A stretch of 64,000 nt of DNA from Pyrenopolyporus hunteri (GCA_902806595.1 CADCXC010000038.1:372001-436000); one strand, 5' to 3'; numbered from the stretch's first letter, positions 32,474 through 44,739 are shown. Program-made: numbers and translations. The notes: a model not told the origin generated them from the letters alone.

Positions 32474-34638
32474 ATGTCAACTCTACCCCCCAACACCCAG
32501 GGAGACATGATGAGAGCAGCAACCGTCAACATGGCCGTCGCACAACCGACCAAGTCGAAGCCTGCTTCGAAACAGAGCAACAGTGCCAACCCTAAAGCAA
32601 AGTCCCAGATGCACCGCCGTTCAAGAACAGGTTGGTACCCCTTCCGCATACAACCCTCTCTGACTTACACGGCCACTTACACCGGCTCGGCCCCGGTGCG
32701 TGTAAGTCGGCACCAAGCCACCGCAAGCACTAACAAGTTACCTCTTCCATAGGCTGCTACACCTGCAGGCTACGACGAAAGAAGTGTGATGAGGGCACTC
32801 CCATGTGCACAGCATGCAAGCACCTCGGCCTCCAGTGCGAATATAAGAGACCGATGTGGTGGAGCAACAACGATGCGAGGCGACAACACAAGGACGATAT
32901 TAAGATGATCATCAAGCGAAAGAAGCTCTCCGAGAAGGCCTCGCACACCATTCAGACTTCGGTCAGCTCGCCGCCCGGCCTCTCGCACTCGCTGCCTACC
33001 TCGGCCACCTTTTCGGACCCTCTGGACCGCACGAGATCTGCATCGATCGACTCGCAATTTGCCTTTAATTTCAATAGTCCGCCGAGCGTTCCCGAGTATG
33101 GAGCCTACAACCCGCACATACTCCCGTCGCACCCCGACTTCATGTTTAACATGTCTCCCTACGAGATTGACGTCAAGACCGAGCGACAAATGTTTGTCAA
33201 CGACGTCCCAACTCTTAGGGAGTCGACGATCTCAACTTTTAGCACCTACCACACGCCGCCTCCGCCTGGAACCATCCTCCCGTCTTACCCCCTGGAGGGA
33301 GACTGGGCTGAGCAAGTCTACCAGGAACGCCGCGAGTCGCTGGCCGAAGAGACGCTAAACTGCAACTTCTTCGACTTTTCGCACGGGCTACCCACAAACA
33401 CGAGACAGGTTGACATCGAACTGGAGGAGAATGACCAGAGACTACTGGACCATTTCATTCACTACGTGCTACCGACTATCTTCCCCATCTTGGAAACTAA
33501 CCAGCATGGCTCCGTCGGCTCTGACCTCATCCTGCCTAACTTACAGAACAACAAGGGCTACCTTCACTGCTGCCTCATGGCTGCGGCACAACATTACAAG
33601 GCAACGACGAACGCCCAAGGAGAGGAAGTTGACAACGACATCATGCGACACAGGCACGCTACCATCGTCGCCCTCTGCGAGGCCTTGAACAGGGACGAAA
33701 ACCACCACCAGATCCTCGAGGCGACCCTCGGCCTCATCTTCTTCCAATCTTGTGTTGGCCGATACGACGATTCCCTCCCCGACATTCCATGGCATCAGCA
33801 CTTCCAGGCAGTAAACTCCCTGGTCACGAAGCTAGACCTGCCTCGCCTAGTTTCCGAGTCTCACGAGCAGCTCCCCCAGACACCTTTCAATATGACGCTA
33901 ACCGCCTGGATCGATATCCTCGGAGCGACCATGCAAGGAAGGGCGCCGGCTTTCGCGCACACCTACCGCGAGAAGCATCTGTCGACGACGAACCCGTCGC
34001 TCGGGCTCCGCGAGCTCATGGGCTGCGACGACCATATCATGTATCTCATCTCCGAAATTGCCTGCCTCGAGGCTCTTAAGAAGGAGGGGATGGACGACAT
34101 CACCCTTTGCCAGCACGTGCATGCGCTAGGCGACCAGATTGGATTGACCGAAACTCACGACAGCGTACCTAAGATGCCATTCAACGCCACCGGCATCCTC
34201 AGCCCGAAGCAACTTAGCAAGAACATCACTAGCGCGTTCCGCTTGGCGGCTCGCATCTACCTTTGCAGCCTGGTGCCTGGGTTCTCACCCAGCCAGGCTA
34301 GCTGCGTCGGCCTAGTAGAGAAGCTCACCAGCGTGTTAAGTCTCATCCCGGCCGGCCAGTCCGGATTCGACCGAAGCCTCGTCTGGGTTTACCTGATCGG
34401 CGGATCAGTCAGCGGAATGAACTCGAGCTTCAGGCACTTCTTCAACGACCGCATCGCACAGCTTGGCGATGCCGCCAACTACGGCAGCTTCGGTGGCGTC
34501 GTCTCGCTACTGCACGAAGTCTGGCAACTGGCCGACGAGAGCCAGCCGAGTCCTAGTGCGAACGGGTCTGCGGAAGCACCCTACATCTCCTGGAGAGACG
34601 TTATGCAGATGAGGGGATGGGACTACCTATTGATCTAA
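32474..34638 (+). CDS. Zn2Cys6 transcription factor of the PRO1 / ADV-1 / NosA family
   Basis: Exon 1 is 32474-32630 and exon 2 is 32753-34638; a 122-nt intron (GTTGGT...TCCATAG) splits the Gly codon just before the zinc cluster. The product is about 680 residues. The binuclear cluster is GCYTCRLRRKKC then DEGTPMCTACKHLGLQC, with Cys at residues 54, 57, 64, 71, 74 and 81 (C-x2-C-x6-C-x6-C-x2-C-x6-C). The flank EYKRPMWWSNNDARRQHKDD and the later PPGLSHSLPTSATFSDPLDR closely match what I know of PRO1 of Sordaria and ADV-1 of Neurospora. The C-terminal two thirds is a fungal-specific transcription factor domain (DQRLLDHFIHYVLPTIFPIL onward). These regulators control fruiting-body development, cell fusion and clock output. 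The frame is also open upstream to an ATG at 32249, so a longer N-terminus cannot be excluded. There is a polyThr-coding CACTAC repeat in that upstream extension. Confidence 0.88.
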
Positions 34639-35818
34639 CTCGATCTTCTCCTTCATAGCCGGTCTTGAGGAGGGTACGTCCCCTCTCCTCATCTGCGGGT
34701 TGCCTTCCTGGGGGCGATGCAGGAAATTGCCACCCCCCTTCGCACGACGACTACGGTTCACTTCAACCTTTTCTTTTTCTTTTAACGACATTATCACTTA
34801 TAATACCCCACTAGAGAGAGGATGCCGCAAGGCAGCCGGAACGACACTTGGAATAGGAAGACGTTAAGGATGGGGGCTAGGATATATCATCAGGGTGAGC
34901 GGCCGGGGTCTGGGCCGTCACAACTGGGAGGTAATGAACCTTGCTATGGCTTTACGAAGAGACGACTATTTCATATTTTATTTCTACTACTTATCAGAGT
35001 CATCGCCGGATCGGTCTATATTATACCATTTGCATGCATGGGCAGAGGGGCATAGGAGTTTACGAGCAAATTTGTGAGCCATTTGGGAACGGGATTCAGC
35101 ATTGGTTCTGGATAAAGGCCTAGCATCAGGAGCAGAACAGGTTCATAGGAGGGCACCGTTATTGATTGCCCCCTCCTCTCGGCGCTCTTGGGGACAAAAA
35201 ACCCCAAGGGTAGAAGGAGAAGCGCCTATTGTTATAACATAATAGCAACCAATAGCAAGTTAAAATCAAATCAAAAATCAAAAACAACCCTCCAAAACGT
35301 CTTGTCTATCTCTCCCGTTTTGGTGACTCGCACAAACGAAACTACTTCTGACATTAACATCTACCCACATACTAAATCTTTTACCCCAGAACACACTCGA
35401 ACTAATTAGTTACGACTAACACAGACATTAGGGCTTAATTAGCTTCTTTACGGTTGGAACATGAAACAGAATTAAAAAAAGATGGTATTATTCAAGGCAT
35501 AACGCCCTTACGCCACCTCCCCCTCTCTCGCGCAAATTTTCGCTATATGCCCAACAACCCCTAGACAATACCTAGACATTAGACATACGTATACAACATA
35601 GTCCTATAACTCCACCGAGGAAGGGAAGAAAAAAATTGAATAGACTTGGGCATCTAGAAGCGCAACTACCAGAGCGGTGAACGAAAGACGATGGATCTCG
35701 TGATCGATATGAGTCAGGTGCTAAGAAAAACGCCCCAACTCGTCAACGACGATCCTAGGGATCCATTCCTTGCCATGCTATCGTCGGGTTCGAGCTAATT
35801 TTTACCAATGTACGTTTG

Positions 35819-35849
35819 TTAGGTAGGTTAGGTTAGGTTAGGCTAGGTA
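35819..35849 (+). repeat. GTTAG/TTAGG short tandem run
   Basis: Several copies of GGTTA in tandem (AGGTAGGTTAGGTTAGGTTA) within the intergenic region. It resembles a telomere word but is one G short of the common fungal TTAGGG. Confidence 0.75.
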
Positions 35850-35871
35850 TAATGCATCTGGGTAGAGAGTC

Positions 35872-35893
35872 TTGTCTGTCTGTCTGTCTGTCT
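35872..35893 (+). repeat. TCTG tetranucleotide microsatellite
   Basis: About five copies of TCTG, closing with TCTCTC. A simple microsatellite. Confidence 0.8.
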
Positions 35894-36900
35894 CTCTACC
35901 TGGTCCTGCACACATATGCAGTAGATCATCCGTCCCGCGGCCCGCTCTCAGTTGTCAAGTTTACCGTATGTAGCAATCCGGCCGGGTCCAGGAGGATTTT
36001 CTTTACTTTTTCTTTTCCTTTGCTTTTTGCTTTTCTTATGTAGTATGTATTCTCTTTCTCCTCATCCTCGCGGTCCACCTTACTTATTTACGTGCATCAA
36101 ATATAGGTGCTCACCAACCCACCTCACATACATGTATGCACTTAATGTAAGCCTACCTACCTAGGTATGTACCTACCTGGTATCTACCTCGCTGTGGCGG
36201 CGGTGGAGTTTCAACTTTCGACTTACATTCGAGCACTTTCATTGCCTGCATACTCCGTGATTTTTTCTTTTTTGTGTCTAATTCGGGTCCAAGAGGTGGG
36301 TTGGGCAGATAGATTGTTGGCTGCGTGGCTTGCCGCGAGAAAGTGGGCAAATTTCTATTGTACCTATGCGTAGCGCACGCATGCCCCCTATTCCAAGACC
36401 ACTCGCTATACAAACCTGCAGCATATTATGTACGGGACAAACCCGCAGGTACATACACATTACTATTAGTATGCTATTAGTATGCTATATGCTGCGTCGC
36501 ATGTAGATCACTAAACCCACGCGAACATGAGGGTGAGAGTGAGGGAGATCTTGGTGTCCATTGCCACATACCACTAGGCATTGTTGCGGGCTGTGTGCGC
36601 GGGGACGGGGGCAATCAATGCGTCTGGACAGGGCGACAGGGCTTCCGTCGGTCCTCGGGCAGCGATGACGTATAATAAATCCGCTGTCTTTTATCTTTCT
36701 AACCCTTGACAAGCTGAGATGGCTCTCCGTCCGATATTTCTTCCAAGTTGTCGAAACACGCGAAGCCACTCGGGCACGGGGACGGCCCAGTTCGCCTTGC
36801 AAGAAAAAAAGCCCTCATTATGCAGAGTTGCGTAGAGGACTAGGTTGGATGATAGGAGGTGATTCACATGCATATGTGCAAGGTATGTACTATGGTAGAG

Positions 36901-36926
36901 GTGTGTATGTGTGTGTGTGTGTGTGT
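36901..36926 (+). repeat. TG dinucleotide microsatellite
   Basis: About 12 TG units with one interruption (TGTATG). A simple microsatellite. Confidence 0.85.
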
Positions 36927-37355
36927 TCTGTTCTACTTCGTATTAGGTATCCAGCCCGTGGTATGTGAGTACGGAATTGATTGAAGCCGATTAGGTCGGC
37001 ACGCAGGTACCGGAATCCTTCTGCTCTCGCCAAGGAATGAGGCGATGGGGGTAAATGAATTCTCCGCCCTGCGAGCGAAAAAGACGTAAGCGAAGCGGTC
37101 TGTACCTGGCGGACCGCCCTCGTGGGAGAAGTCCAACAAATTCCATGTTCTAATTTACCAATTTACCTCCACGTTACGAGATACCAACCTGCATAGCAAT
37201 TTGGCTACACGAAATCCAGTGGACTGACGGAACCAAACTGAGTCTTGTCCAGGGCCGCGCTGGGCATCTGTTGGGATTGGGCCGCACAGACGTCGCTTCA
37301 ATCGTCTGTGTGTATTGACGTATGTTCTTCATGCATGTTATGTGTACCAGGTACG

Positions 37356-38195
37356 ATGTCGCGTGCGCGAGTATCATCCCCTGAGGCCCAGTTGGGTCCT
37401 CGGCTAGATAAGAAGGACAAGAAGATCAAAGCTGTCTTCTTCGACTTCATGGGGACCTGCCTCGACTGGCACAGCGGAGCCGTCGAGGCCTTGCCGGCAG
37501 CCATCCCGGAGGCAACCCGGTCCAAGCTGGCGCTTGACTGGCGCGAAGAGTTCTTCAGGGCGCTCCATGCGCGGTCCCAACAGGGCCTACCTCCAGAAGA
37601 CATTGACGTCACTCACCAGGAAACTCTACTTAATATTTTGAGTTGGGAGGCCTACGAGGAAGAGCGTCGGCATTTTGTTGAGCTGGACGGGTCTACGAGT
37701 GTTCGCCCGGACGGCGAGACGGCCGCTATTAAGCTGGCTGTGCGATCGTGGCACGAGATGACTCCATGGTCGGATGTTGTCCCTGCGCTAGCCGCGCTGA
37801 GGAGAGACCTAGGGCTCGAGCTATTCGTGCTCGCCAACGGCACCACGAGGCTCCAGCTCGACCTCGTCCGATCTTCTGGGCTGGAGGGAACCTTCAGCAT
37901 GCTCTTCTCTAGCGAGCTGCTAGGCGTCTATAAGCCGGCGCCGGAGGCCTACGAGAAAGCACTGGGCCTGGTGAGGGTGCGGCCCAAGGAGGCCGTCATG
38001 GTAGCCGCTCACGCGTACGACCTCAGAGCCGCGAGGGCGCTTGGGATGAATACCGTGTACGTCTACCGCTGGACCGATGACCGCAGCGAAGACATGGACG
38101 CGGTTAGGAGGGAGAACGACGCATTCCTCGGTGAGAAAGAAAACGGTTTGCGAGGGTTACATTCCGTGATCGAGGCTTTGAACTCGGCCTCGTAG
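37356..38195 (+). CDS. HAD-superfamily hydrolase, 2-haloacid dehalogenase (type II)-like
   Basis: An intronless 279-residue protein starting MSRARVSSP. HAD motif I is VFFDFMGTCLDW, with the nucleophile Asp at residue 30. A small helical cap follows. Motif II is FVLANGTTRLQ, the Lys of motif III is in YKPAPEAYEKAL, and motif IV is AAHAYDLRAARALGM with Asp. The absence of the second Asp two positions after the nucleophile, and the ANGT motif, fit L-2-haloacid-dehalogenase-like members rather than phosphatases. Length also fits. There is no signal peptide, so it is probably cytosolic. The natural substrate in fungi is unknown; many homologues are annotated only by family. The frame is open to an ATG at 37245, but the later start gives a more typical N-terminus. 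No functional cluster is evident around it. Confidence 0.88.
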   Translation: MSRARVSSPEAQLGPRLDKKDKKIKAVFFDFMGTCLDWHSGAVEALPAAIPEATRSKLALDWREEFFRALHARSQQGLPPEDIDVTHQETLLNILSWEAYEEERRHFVELDGSTSVRPDGETAAIKLAVRSWHEMTPWSDVVPALAALRRDLGLELFVLANGTTRLQLDLVRSSGLEGTFSMLFSSELLGVYKPAPEAYEKALGLVRVRPKEAVMVAAHAYDLRAARALGMNTVYVYRWTDDRSEDMDAVRRENDAFLGEKENGLRGLHSVIEALNSAS

Positions 38196-39881
38196 GAATA
38201 TCGATGACCTACTTCACGCATCACATCATATCACATCACATATCAATCATATGAATTTCCAACAGCCTTGGGAGGTAAGGCCGCGAATCAGGTCGCTCCG
38301 TAGGACGACAGTTAGGTGGGCGCAAGTGTCGTGCATACGAGGCCTCCTACCGACGGATTCCTGGGGAAGCAAAAGGGCTGAGCCGTGTTGCATCGAAGGA
38401 ATAGATGTGTACACCATCGTCGTGGATAGACAGCCACTGGTCCGAGGTGTTGTCCTTGAGTAGGAGAAAGGTAGGTGAAGTTGAGGTATGGTGTGTAAGT
38501 GAGTGTCCTCTCTCTCTGTGTGTGGTGTGTATGGTGTGTGTAAGTGAATGGGCTGTGTTCTCGGGATTCGATAGGGAACAGACCCAGCCGGTAAACGCTC
38601 GGAGAAAGTTGTCCGGTACCTCTACGTGCGTACGTACCTACATGTACATGAGTACATGGCCATGTGAATAGCCCATCCCAGCTTTTGCTAGGGTCTTCCG
38701 TTGAGATGTGCAGCGGGTCTTGAGGGTCTTGGGTACAGGGCCCGTGGACTACGTACTTTGAATACCTCTTATTTTGTATACATAGTACGTACCTAGGTAC
38801 TTATGATAAGGCACGGTATTGCGCAATCGGCGTCCGGATTTGCTGGGCTTAGATCCAAATTGGGAAAACCCCCAGCTTGGCTCTTATCGCGCTGACCAAT
38901 GAGACACGTGAATTGCGCTCGGTCGCGCCTAATTTGAAAGTCGTTAATAGTCACTAAAATCCTTTTACACCAATCACACACTTCACTTTTCTTCTCCTTC
39001 TCAACCGCCGTGACTGGCGCCCCTGTTACCGCCCAACGACCTACCACGACTTCTCCGGCGATTCGCTTGACGAGAACCTCTCGTTTTAGCAACAAGGTTG
39101 TCCTTCAAGACCCGCATCGCCTCATCTCAAAACTCTCTCGGCATGGCTGGCAGCGGCTGCGTCCACTCGGTCTCCTCGTCCTGGCAGCGCAACGTAATTC
39201 TATGTAGCGGCTAGGTTAGATCTGCCTCCGCATCTGACTCTGCCGTCCGCTCGATTCCGGGTGAAGACGTCCAGTCGATCATCCGCACCCTGCCCGCATT
39301 AGCTTAGGCGTCATGCTGGCGACCACGTCCGGTCGCATCTGTTGGTCTAGAGAACCTGTCGTCGCTCGAGTCAGGCGATCGAGATGATTGTTAGCCCCGT
39401 TCTTCAGGCTCCGCGGGCCCAAGAGAACGAACAACGGCCGAACAAGGTGGAAACAAAGCTGTCTAAGATACCGAGCCGTGATTCATAAGCCCAGCATCAA
39501 AATTCGCTGTCGTTGCAATGCTTTCGCCTTGTCCCGTCTTTGTTACACGTCTTTGCACCCACACCATTCACTGTCATTCGATTCAATACTCGAACGTGTC
39601 CATTGTCTCCGCGACATTCTTCTTGTTGCTATTTCTAACTCACACCCCTTGTCCTATCTAGGTCTCTGACTGATTCTCCGTGACTAGACTTGCCTTTTGG
39701 TTGACATAGATATTCTCTTCATACTATCTCTATTACTTATTCTACCGTATACTTTTCTCCTTTTCCCTAGCATTTATTTCATTTTTTCGACTTTCAACTA
39801 CGCAAAACCGTGTCTCAACATCGTAAAACGCTCGGTTACCAAATCAGAAAAAGGTGTATCCCCATCAGAACCGTTCAACCT
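38196..39881. other. 1.7-kb intergenic region, probably with a long leader
   Basis: No supportable gene. The 3' part (about 38990-39881) is pyrimidine-rich and carries many short interrupted frames; it may be the 5' leader and promoter of the Mid2-like gene. Dinucleotide-like TG/TC runs are near 38507-38543, and GTACCTAGGTAC words near 38789-38801. Confidence 0.5.
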
Positions 39882-41300
39882 ATGCCGTATCTTTGGGGCC
39901 CGTCGCGGGCTCTGCGTCTCGCGGCCGTGCTCGCGACGACCGTGTCGGCCTCATCTATCAGACGGAACCTGCTGTTCGAGAGAGCGGAAAGTACGTGTGC
40001 CGCCGCAGATTTCTCGAGATGTTCGCAGCCCGAATTCCCGGACAACTTCTGCTGCGAATCGGGGGCAACGTGTATAGCCCTGGCTGGCAATACGACGGTG
40101 CTATGTTGCCCGAAAGGCAGCAACTGTGACAAAATTAGCCCTATTACATGTGACATCTCTCTCCAGGACGCCGCCACGAACCCTGCGGCCGAGATCAAGA
40201 CGACGGCGCTCGACGGGACTCTCGAAACGTGCGGGGCGTCGTCTTGCTGCCCGTTTGGATACCACTGCGACGGCAAAAACTGCGTAATAAATGCTGATCA
40301 AAGCGCGAAGCCCGGCGCTAAACCAAGTTCCACAAGTACATCTTCCGCCGTTCCAACTCCCAGCTCAGCCCCCAGCCCAACTTCCAGCTCTACTTCCGGC
40401 TCAGCTAGCGAGTCGTCGACGACGGTGGCCGTAAGCGGCATCGCAACATCCGCGCCGCCTACCGTGCCGCCCGCTGTAACGCCCACGGATACGCCGGCGC
40501 CTTCGACGGAGAGCACGGCCGACACCGTGAAGATCGTCGCGGGGGTTATCGGGGGCGTCGTCGGTCTCGTCCTCATCATCGTGGTTGTAGTTCTGACGAG
40601 GTTCCGGCGCAGGCAGAAGCTGAAGAAGGAGGAGCTGCAGAGCCACGAGTCGTCCTCGTCTTTTGGCAACATCATCAGCGCCCCCGTACCGCACGCAACT
40701 TACCCGAACCAGCGGCTAGACTTCCTGGCGAAGCGATCCCAGAGCACGTCGACTAAGAGTTTCGCCGCCTCGTCACCCACGGCCGTGGCGTCGCCTCCCC
40801 CTCCTCCGCACCGGCAACAGGAGTACGGCGGCTTCATGCCACCTAACTCGCCGTACTCGCCATACGCTCGCCGACCTGACAGCGAGATGTCGGACGTGCC
40901 ACGTAGTTACCACGCCTCTGCCGAAATCAGCGGCCTGCGCAACCTGACGCAATGGAGAAACCTGAACAACGAAGGCGACAGCCGCGGCGGAAATGTCAAT
41001 AACCTTTCCCCTGACTCCGCGCCCCTATTCACCGTGACGCCCCCGCGGGACGACAGCGTCAGGGGGAAGGTAGACAAGGGGAAGGGGAAGGAGAGAGCAA
41101 GGGGCGGCGACGAAGGAGAGGACATTAATATCTTCGCAGACCCGTTCATGATGGGCGGCGGCGGCAGGCCCGAGAGCGCCGTGACGACGTGGTCGAACAT
41201 TCAGCAGAGGGCTGATAGTAATAGTAACGCCAGCAATAATAATAATAATACGCCTCGGGGACAGGCGCGATTGGGGGACCAACTTCCGAGATGGAGGTAA
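39882..41300 (+). CDS. Mid2-like single-pass membrane protein with Cys-rich ectodomain
   Basis: The start at 39882 gives a signal peptide (LRLAAVLATTVSASS) directly after MPYLWGPSR, so I prefer it to the upstream in-frame ATG at 39810. The product is 472 residues. The ectodomain has about 14 cysteines in CC-containing clusters (DNFCCESGATC, VLCCPKGSNC, GASSCCPFGYHC). A Ser/Thr/Pro-rich stalk of about 80 residues, probably O-mannosylated, follows. One transmembrane helix lies at about 217-240 (IVAGVIGGVVGLVLIIVVVV) with a basic stop (TRFRRRQKLKK). The cytoplasmic tail of about 230 residues is disordered and rich in Ser, Pro and Asn. This architecture matches fungal Mid2-type wall-stress sensors and their Cys-rich relatives. 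The specific ligand and pathway are not known; sensing of the wall is inferred from architecture. Confidence 0.85.
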   Translation: MPYLWGPSRALRLAAVLATTVSASSIRRNLLFERAESTCAAADFSRCSQPEFPDNFCCESGATCIALAGNTTVLCCPKGSNCDKISPITCDISLQDAATNPAAEIKTTALDGTLETCGASSCCPFGYHCDGKNCVINADQSAKPGAKPSSTSTSSAVPTPSSAPSPTSSSTSGSASESSTTVAVSGIATSAPPTVPPAVTPTDTPAPSTESTADTVKIVAGVIGGVVGLVLIIVVVVLTRFRRRQKLKKEELQSHESSSSFGNIISAPVPHATYPNQRLDFLAKRSQSTSTKSFAASSPTAVASPPPPPHRQQEYGGFMPPNSPYSPYARRPDSEMSDVPRSYHASAEISGLRNLTQWRNLNNEGDSRGGNVNNLSPDSAPLFTVTPPRDDSVRGKVDKGKGKERARGGDEGEDINIFADPFMMGGGGRPESAVTTWSNIQQRADSNSNASNNNNNTPRGQARLGDQLPRWR

Positions 41301-42380
41301 CCAAGGCGTCCAATCGGGGAATTAGAAATCAAGGGGGGTATTATGAGACTTTGACGTCTACACGCAGCGATGCCATACATAGCATGAGCGGGCATCCTTT
41401 CTTTTCTTTGTCATATGGGATGAGCCAATGCCGTCCCTTTTTTCTCTCTTTCTCGGAACCTTTCTCCTTCGGAAGCAAAAAATTGGGATTACGGACTTGG
41501 GAGCATATTGATTTACAAAATACCATGATACCACTGGGCGGATAGGCAGGCTGGTCAGCTGGCTGGAGGAATGGGATTAGCGTTGCATGGTACGGCGTCG
41601 GCGGGTTTATTGTTCTTTTGCTTTGAAAACCTTCTGTCTCGTAACTTACAGTCTGGTCTGGAGACGTTGGGTTGTTACGGTGCGTTGAGAGTGTACTTGT
41701 TACTCTGCGCGCCTTTTCGAAAACTTGGTAGTTAGCCGGTATGGGTAGATTGATACCACCATACCGCCTACGATACATGGCCTTTGCTACGTACATACAT
41801 GCCTAAACACATACTACCTCTTAATTGCAGCATATTAATACTTTGAGCCTTAGGTTTCTGTTTGTGATTCTCTTTAGAGAGTGAGGATTCGAGTCAACAT
41901 TAACCACATACAAGATAGACGTGACGAAGTCCGCTAGAAATGGAGATCGGGTTCGTGTCATCTTGATTCGTACACACTTTCGGATTCAGCTACCTGATGT
42001 AACGGCACTTTTCATACGCGTACAAACGCCCGGGGTTCCTGTCCCCAATAATGACGCATTCATGTCTTGTGCTCTCACGCGTCTCTTCGTCCATATCACT
42101 CATTTGCTTACTCTTACTCATCGCCTGAATAGTTCGTGGTCCGCAATCCAGATCCGAAGGAACAACAAAGATGCCCGTATGGCATTTTATCTCTTAGTAA
42201 TCGGCACCAACAGCGGCTCGCTCACTCACTCTTCCCCCAACCTCCCCAAAACTAGGGTTTCGTACACGCGCGGGCCATACATAACAAGAATCGAAAAGAA
42301 CTCTAGAAAAAAACGTTGGGAAGGAAAAGCGTCATAATAGAAACAACTCGGGGAAGAAGAGAAGAACGGCCATATCCCCA
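41301..42380. other. Convergent intergenic region
   Basis: About 1.1 kb between the stops of the Mid2-like and SHR3 genes. Short frames on both strands lack coding character. Nothing else recognised. Confidence 0.5.
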
Positions 42381-43261
42381 TCATTGCTTCTTCTTGTTCT
42401 TCTCGGCCGTCGGGCTCGCGGGGCGCCCGCCGTTGCCCGACTTCTCCATCTTCTCGAGCTTCTCGTACTCCTCGCTGTCCTTGCGCTCGGCATACCACTG
42501 GCCGGCCTGCAGGACCAGCACGCCGACCAGGACGAGGGCCAGGATGGTGTTGCTCGCGGCCAGGACCTTGAGGCTGTCCTCGCGGCCCAGTATGATCTCG
42601 CCGCCCGTCAGCGGGTCGCCCCCGCCGGCGCCGGGCCTGCCGACGCCGACGGTCGTGGGGTCGAAGTCGTCGGCGTCCCAGGCGCCGGCGCTGACGAGGC
42701 GCAGGCCCTTGACGATGTTGGCGACGTAGACGCCGACGCCGATGAGGTAGAGGACGAGGGAGGCGCCGTCGAACAGCATGTTGGACTCGGAGGCGCGGAA
42801 CAGCTTGGCGAAGAAGCCCAGGAAGCCGACGCCGACCATGATGCTGAGGATCCGCGCGATCAGCGGCGGCGACTGGTGCATGAACTTGAGGTGCGTCTCC
42901 AGCTGGTCCAGGTACGCGGCCGAGATGGGGTCCTTGGTCCAGAGCAGGGGGAAGTCGTACGGGAACATGGCGAAGAGGATCCCGAGGAAGAAGCAGGTTG
43001 CTGGAGGGACCTGTGCGTTAGCTAAGAGTTCTTCATCTTCATCTTCTTCTCCTCTCCATTATATCTTGGTTTTGGCGGGTTGTTTGTTGGTTTGTTTTCG
43101 CGCCGCGAGGAGAGCGACGGGTATGAGGGAGTTAACGGAAGATTGGCAGAGAGAAAGCGTATAGACGTACGTCCTATGATCAGAAAGGTCGCGAAGGAAG
43201 CAGACCCTCGGTAGTCCTTGGACCGGGTGGTCTTGTTCCAGTCTACCCACTTGTCCGGCAT
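42381..43261 (-). CDS. SHR3: SHR3-type ER chaperone for amino acid permeases
   Basis: Exon 1 is 43171-43261 (MPDKWVDWNKTTRSKDYRGS...) and exon 2 is 42381-43000. The 170-nt intron (GTACGT...CTCCAG) splits a Pro codon so that the join reads ATFLIIGPTCFFLGILFAMF. The product is 236 residues. Four hydrophobic segments are visible: that first one, then RILSIMVGVGFLGFFAKLF, LFDGASLVLYLIGVGVYVA and NTILALVLVGVLVLQAG. The conserved FPYDFPLLWTKDPIS between helices 1 and 2 is typical of fungal Shr3. The C-terminus is cytosolic, charged and ends in Lys (EKNKKKQ), consistent with an ER retention signal. Shr3 prevents aggregation of amino acid permeases in the ER and lets them enter COPII vesicles. The N-terminal 20 residues before YRGSASF are longer than in some homologues. 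Confidence 0.92.
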
Positions 43262-44739
43262 GGCGACGACAGTGGGCGATGCGGGCGACGCGGTCGACGG
43301 GGGATGCGACGGGATGGGCGGCGAGGGTTTGCTTCAAGGTAGGGAGGCTACCTACGTAATTGTGATGGGATCGTTTGTTGGCGGAAGCGTCCTGCAAAAA
43401 AAGGTAAAAAAAAAAAAAATTAACTAAAAGGGACGTGCGAAGAGTGTCTGGTTTGCTAAGATAACCCTAATAAAACGATCTCTTAAGAGCTTGACCGACG
43501 ATCAGTTTAAGGAGGTGGTGGGCATGGATGTTGTATTGAGGTACTGTTGCTGCAGCTGAGGAGAAAGCTGAGAGGAAAATCCATCCGTGATTGTAGGTAC
43601 CTCGGCGGGAGGGTGCGATAAGCTAGCCAGGCTTATCAGTACTTCGTATAGTACACCCAAATATGTAGTTAGTGGGGCTCTGTTTGAACTGCATAGTTGC
43701 ATTAAGCATACTTATCCATAATGTGGATACGTCGCCCCACTAAATTCGAACAACCTTCCGATGACAGCGCTTTTTCTCTTCTTCTCTTCTTCTCTTCTTC
43801 TCTTCTTCTCTTCCTTTCTTCCTTAACCTTGTACAACATTGGCACGATCACTCTTTTATTCACCCATCTCCCGTAGGAAGTCCCAGCAACTCCCAATTCA
43901 TTCAAATGTCTTAAAAAGGCGTGATATGCGGCTCTGAGATAGATGCAATATTAGCCTCTCTCAGAGTCAAATGCCCAATTCACTTGAACTTACACGGTGT
44001 ATTCTGTTCTAGGAAAAGAAAGAAGAATATTCGCTAAATCCCGACCATTCGTGCAACAGAATACTGCGTATGCTTTCGACCACGTCGGCTCCCAGGGATT
44101 TGCTTTTTATATCTGACGTGTCAGTATTATCTGGCCGATGAGGTGTACACTGTCACGACTATTTCTCCACGGATTCTGACGGCCAAGGATAAACTGCGTC
44201 CTCCCTTCATCAGCATATAAGCTGAATACGCGCACTCAATCTTAAGCTCTGCAGAGCAAATGAGTCCCGTCAGGTCGGCGAGGAATCAGCAGGGTGAATG
44301 CCCTTACGAAACCTAGGCTCTGTGTCCATGTGAAATTGCAGTGCCTCATCTAGGTCTTCCTAATGAGAGAGTCTAGTAAGTGGGATATGTTGGGTATATT
44401 GAACTGCATCGGCGGTGTCCTGGATATGGTTCTAAAATGTTAGATGTGTTAGATAATACTGAGCTAGCCAATTCTAGGTTCAACCGGCCATCTAAGCGAA
44501 CTATGTAGAGTAGGTGCCTAGTATAACTCCATATACGAGTATCAGAAAGCTTCGTGTGCGACGTTCGCTCATCCTATATAATACACCCCTACGACCGGGA
44601 AATTGCCTTTGGCTAGCAATCATACTCGTATAGACAGACTTCCATTCATACCCACACATTAGCCCCGACTCATGCCCGACCCAGTTCCTTTATCAAGCCT
44701 GTAGAAGATAATAAATACATGGTTTAAGAATAGATATGC
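43262..44739. other. 1.5-kb intergenic region
   Basis: It contains the SHR3 promoter side (43262 onward) and the 3' flank of the GH47 gene (to 44739). A poly-A/T tract (near 43407-43420) and a CTCTTCTT octamer repeat (43776-43813) are present. No gene supported. Confidence 0.5.
43776..43813 (+). repeat. CTCTTCTT octamer tandem repeat
   Basis: Four exact copies of CTCTTCTT followed by a partial one; a polypyrimidine microsatellite. Confidence 0.85.

Larger units (their letters stand above)
34639..37355. other. 2.7-kb intergenic region
   Basis: Between the regulator and the HAD gene, both on the plus strand. It contains a TTAGG-type run (35819-35849), a TCTG tetramer run (35872-35893), paired TACC/TAGG words (36151-36180) and a TG dinucleotide run (36901-36926). 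Small open frames here (for example 36167-36413) show no coding character. No RNA gene recognised. Confidence 0.5.

Noticed and set aside
35819..35849. Interstitial telomere repeat
   Set aside because: The unit is GGTTA, not TTAGGG, and only a few copies exist; it may be part of the general TAGG-rich background.
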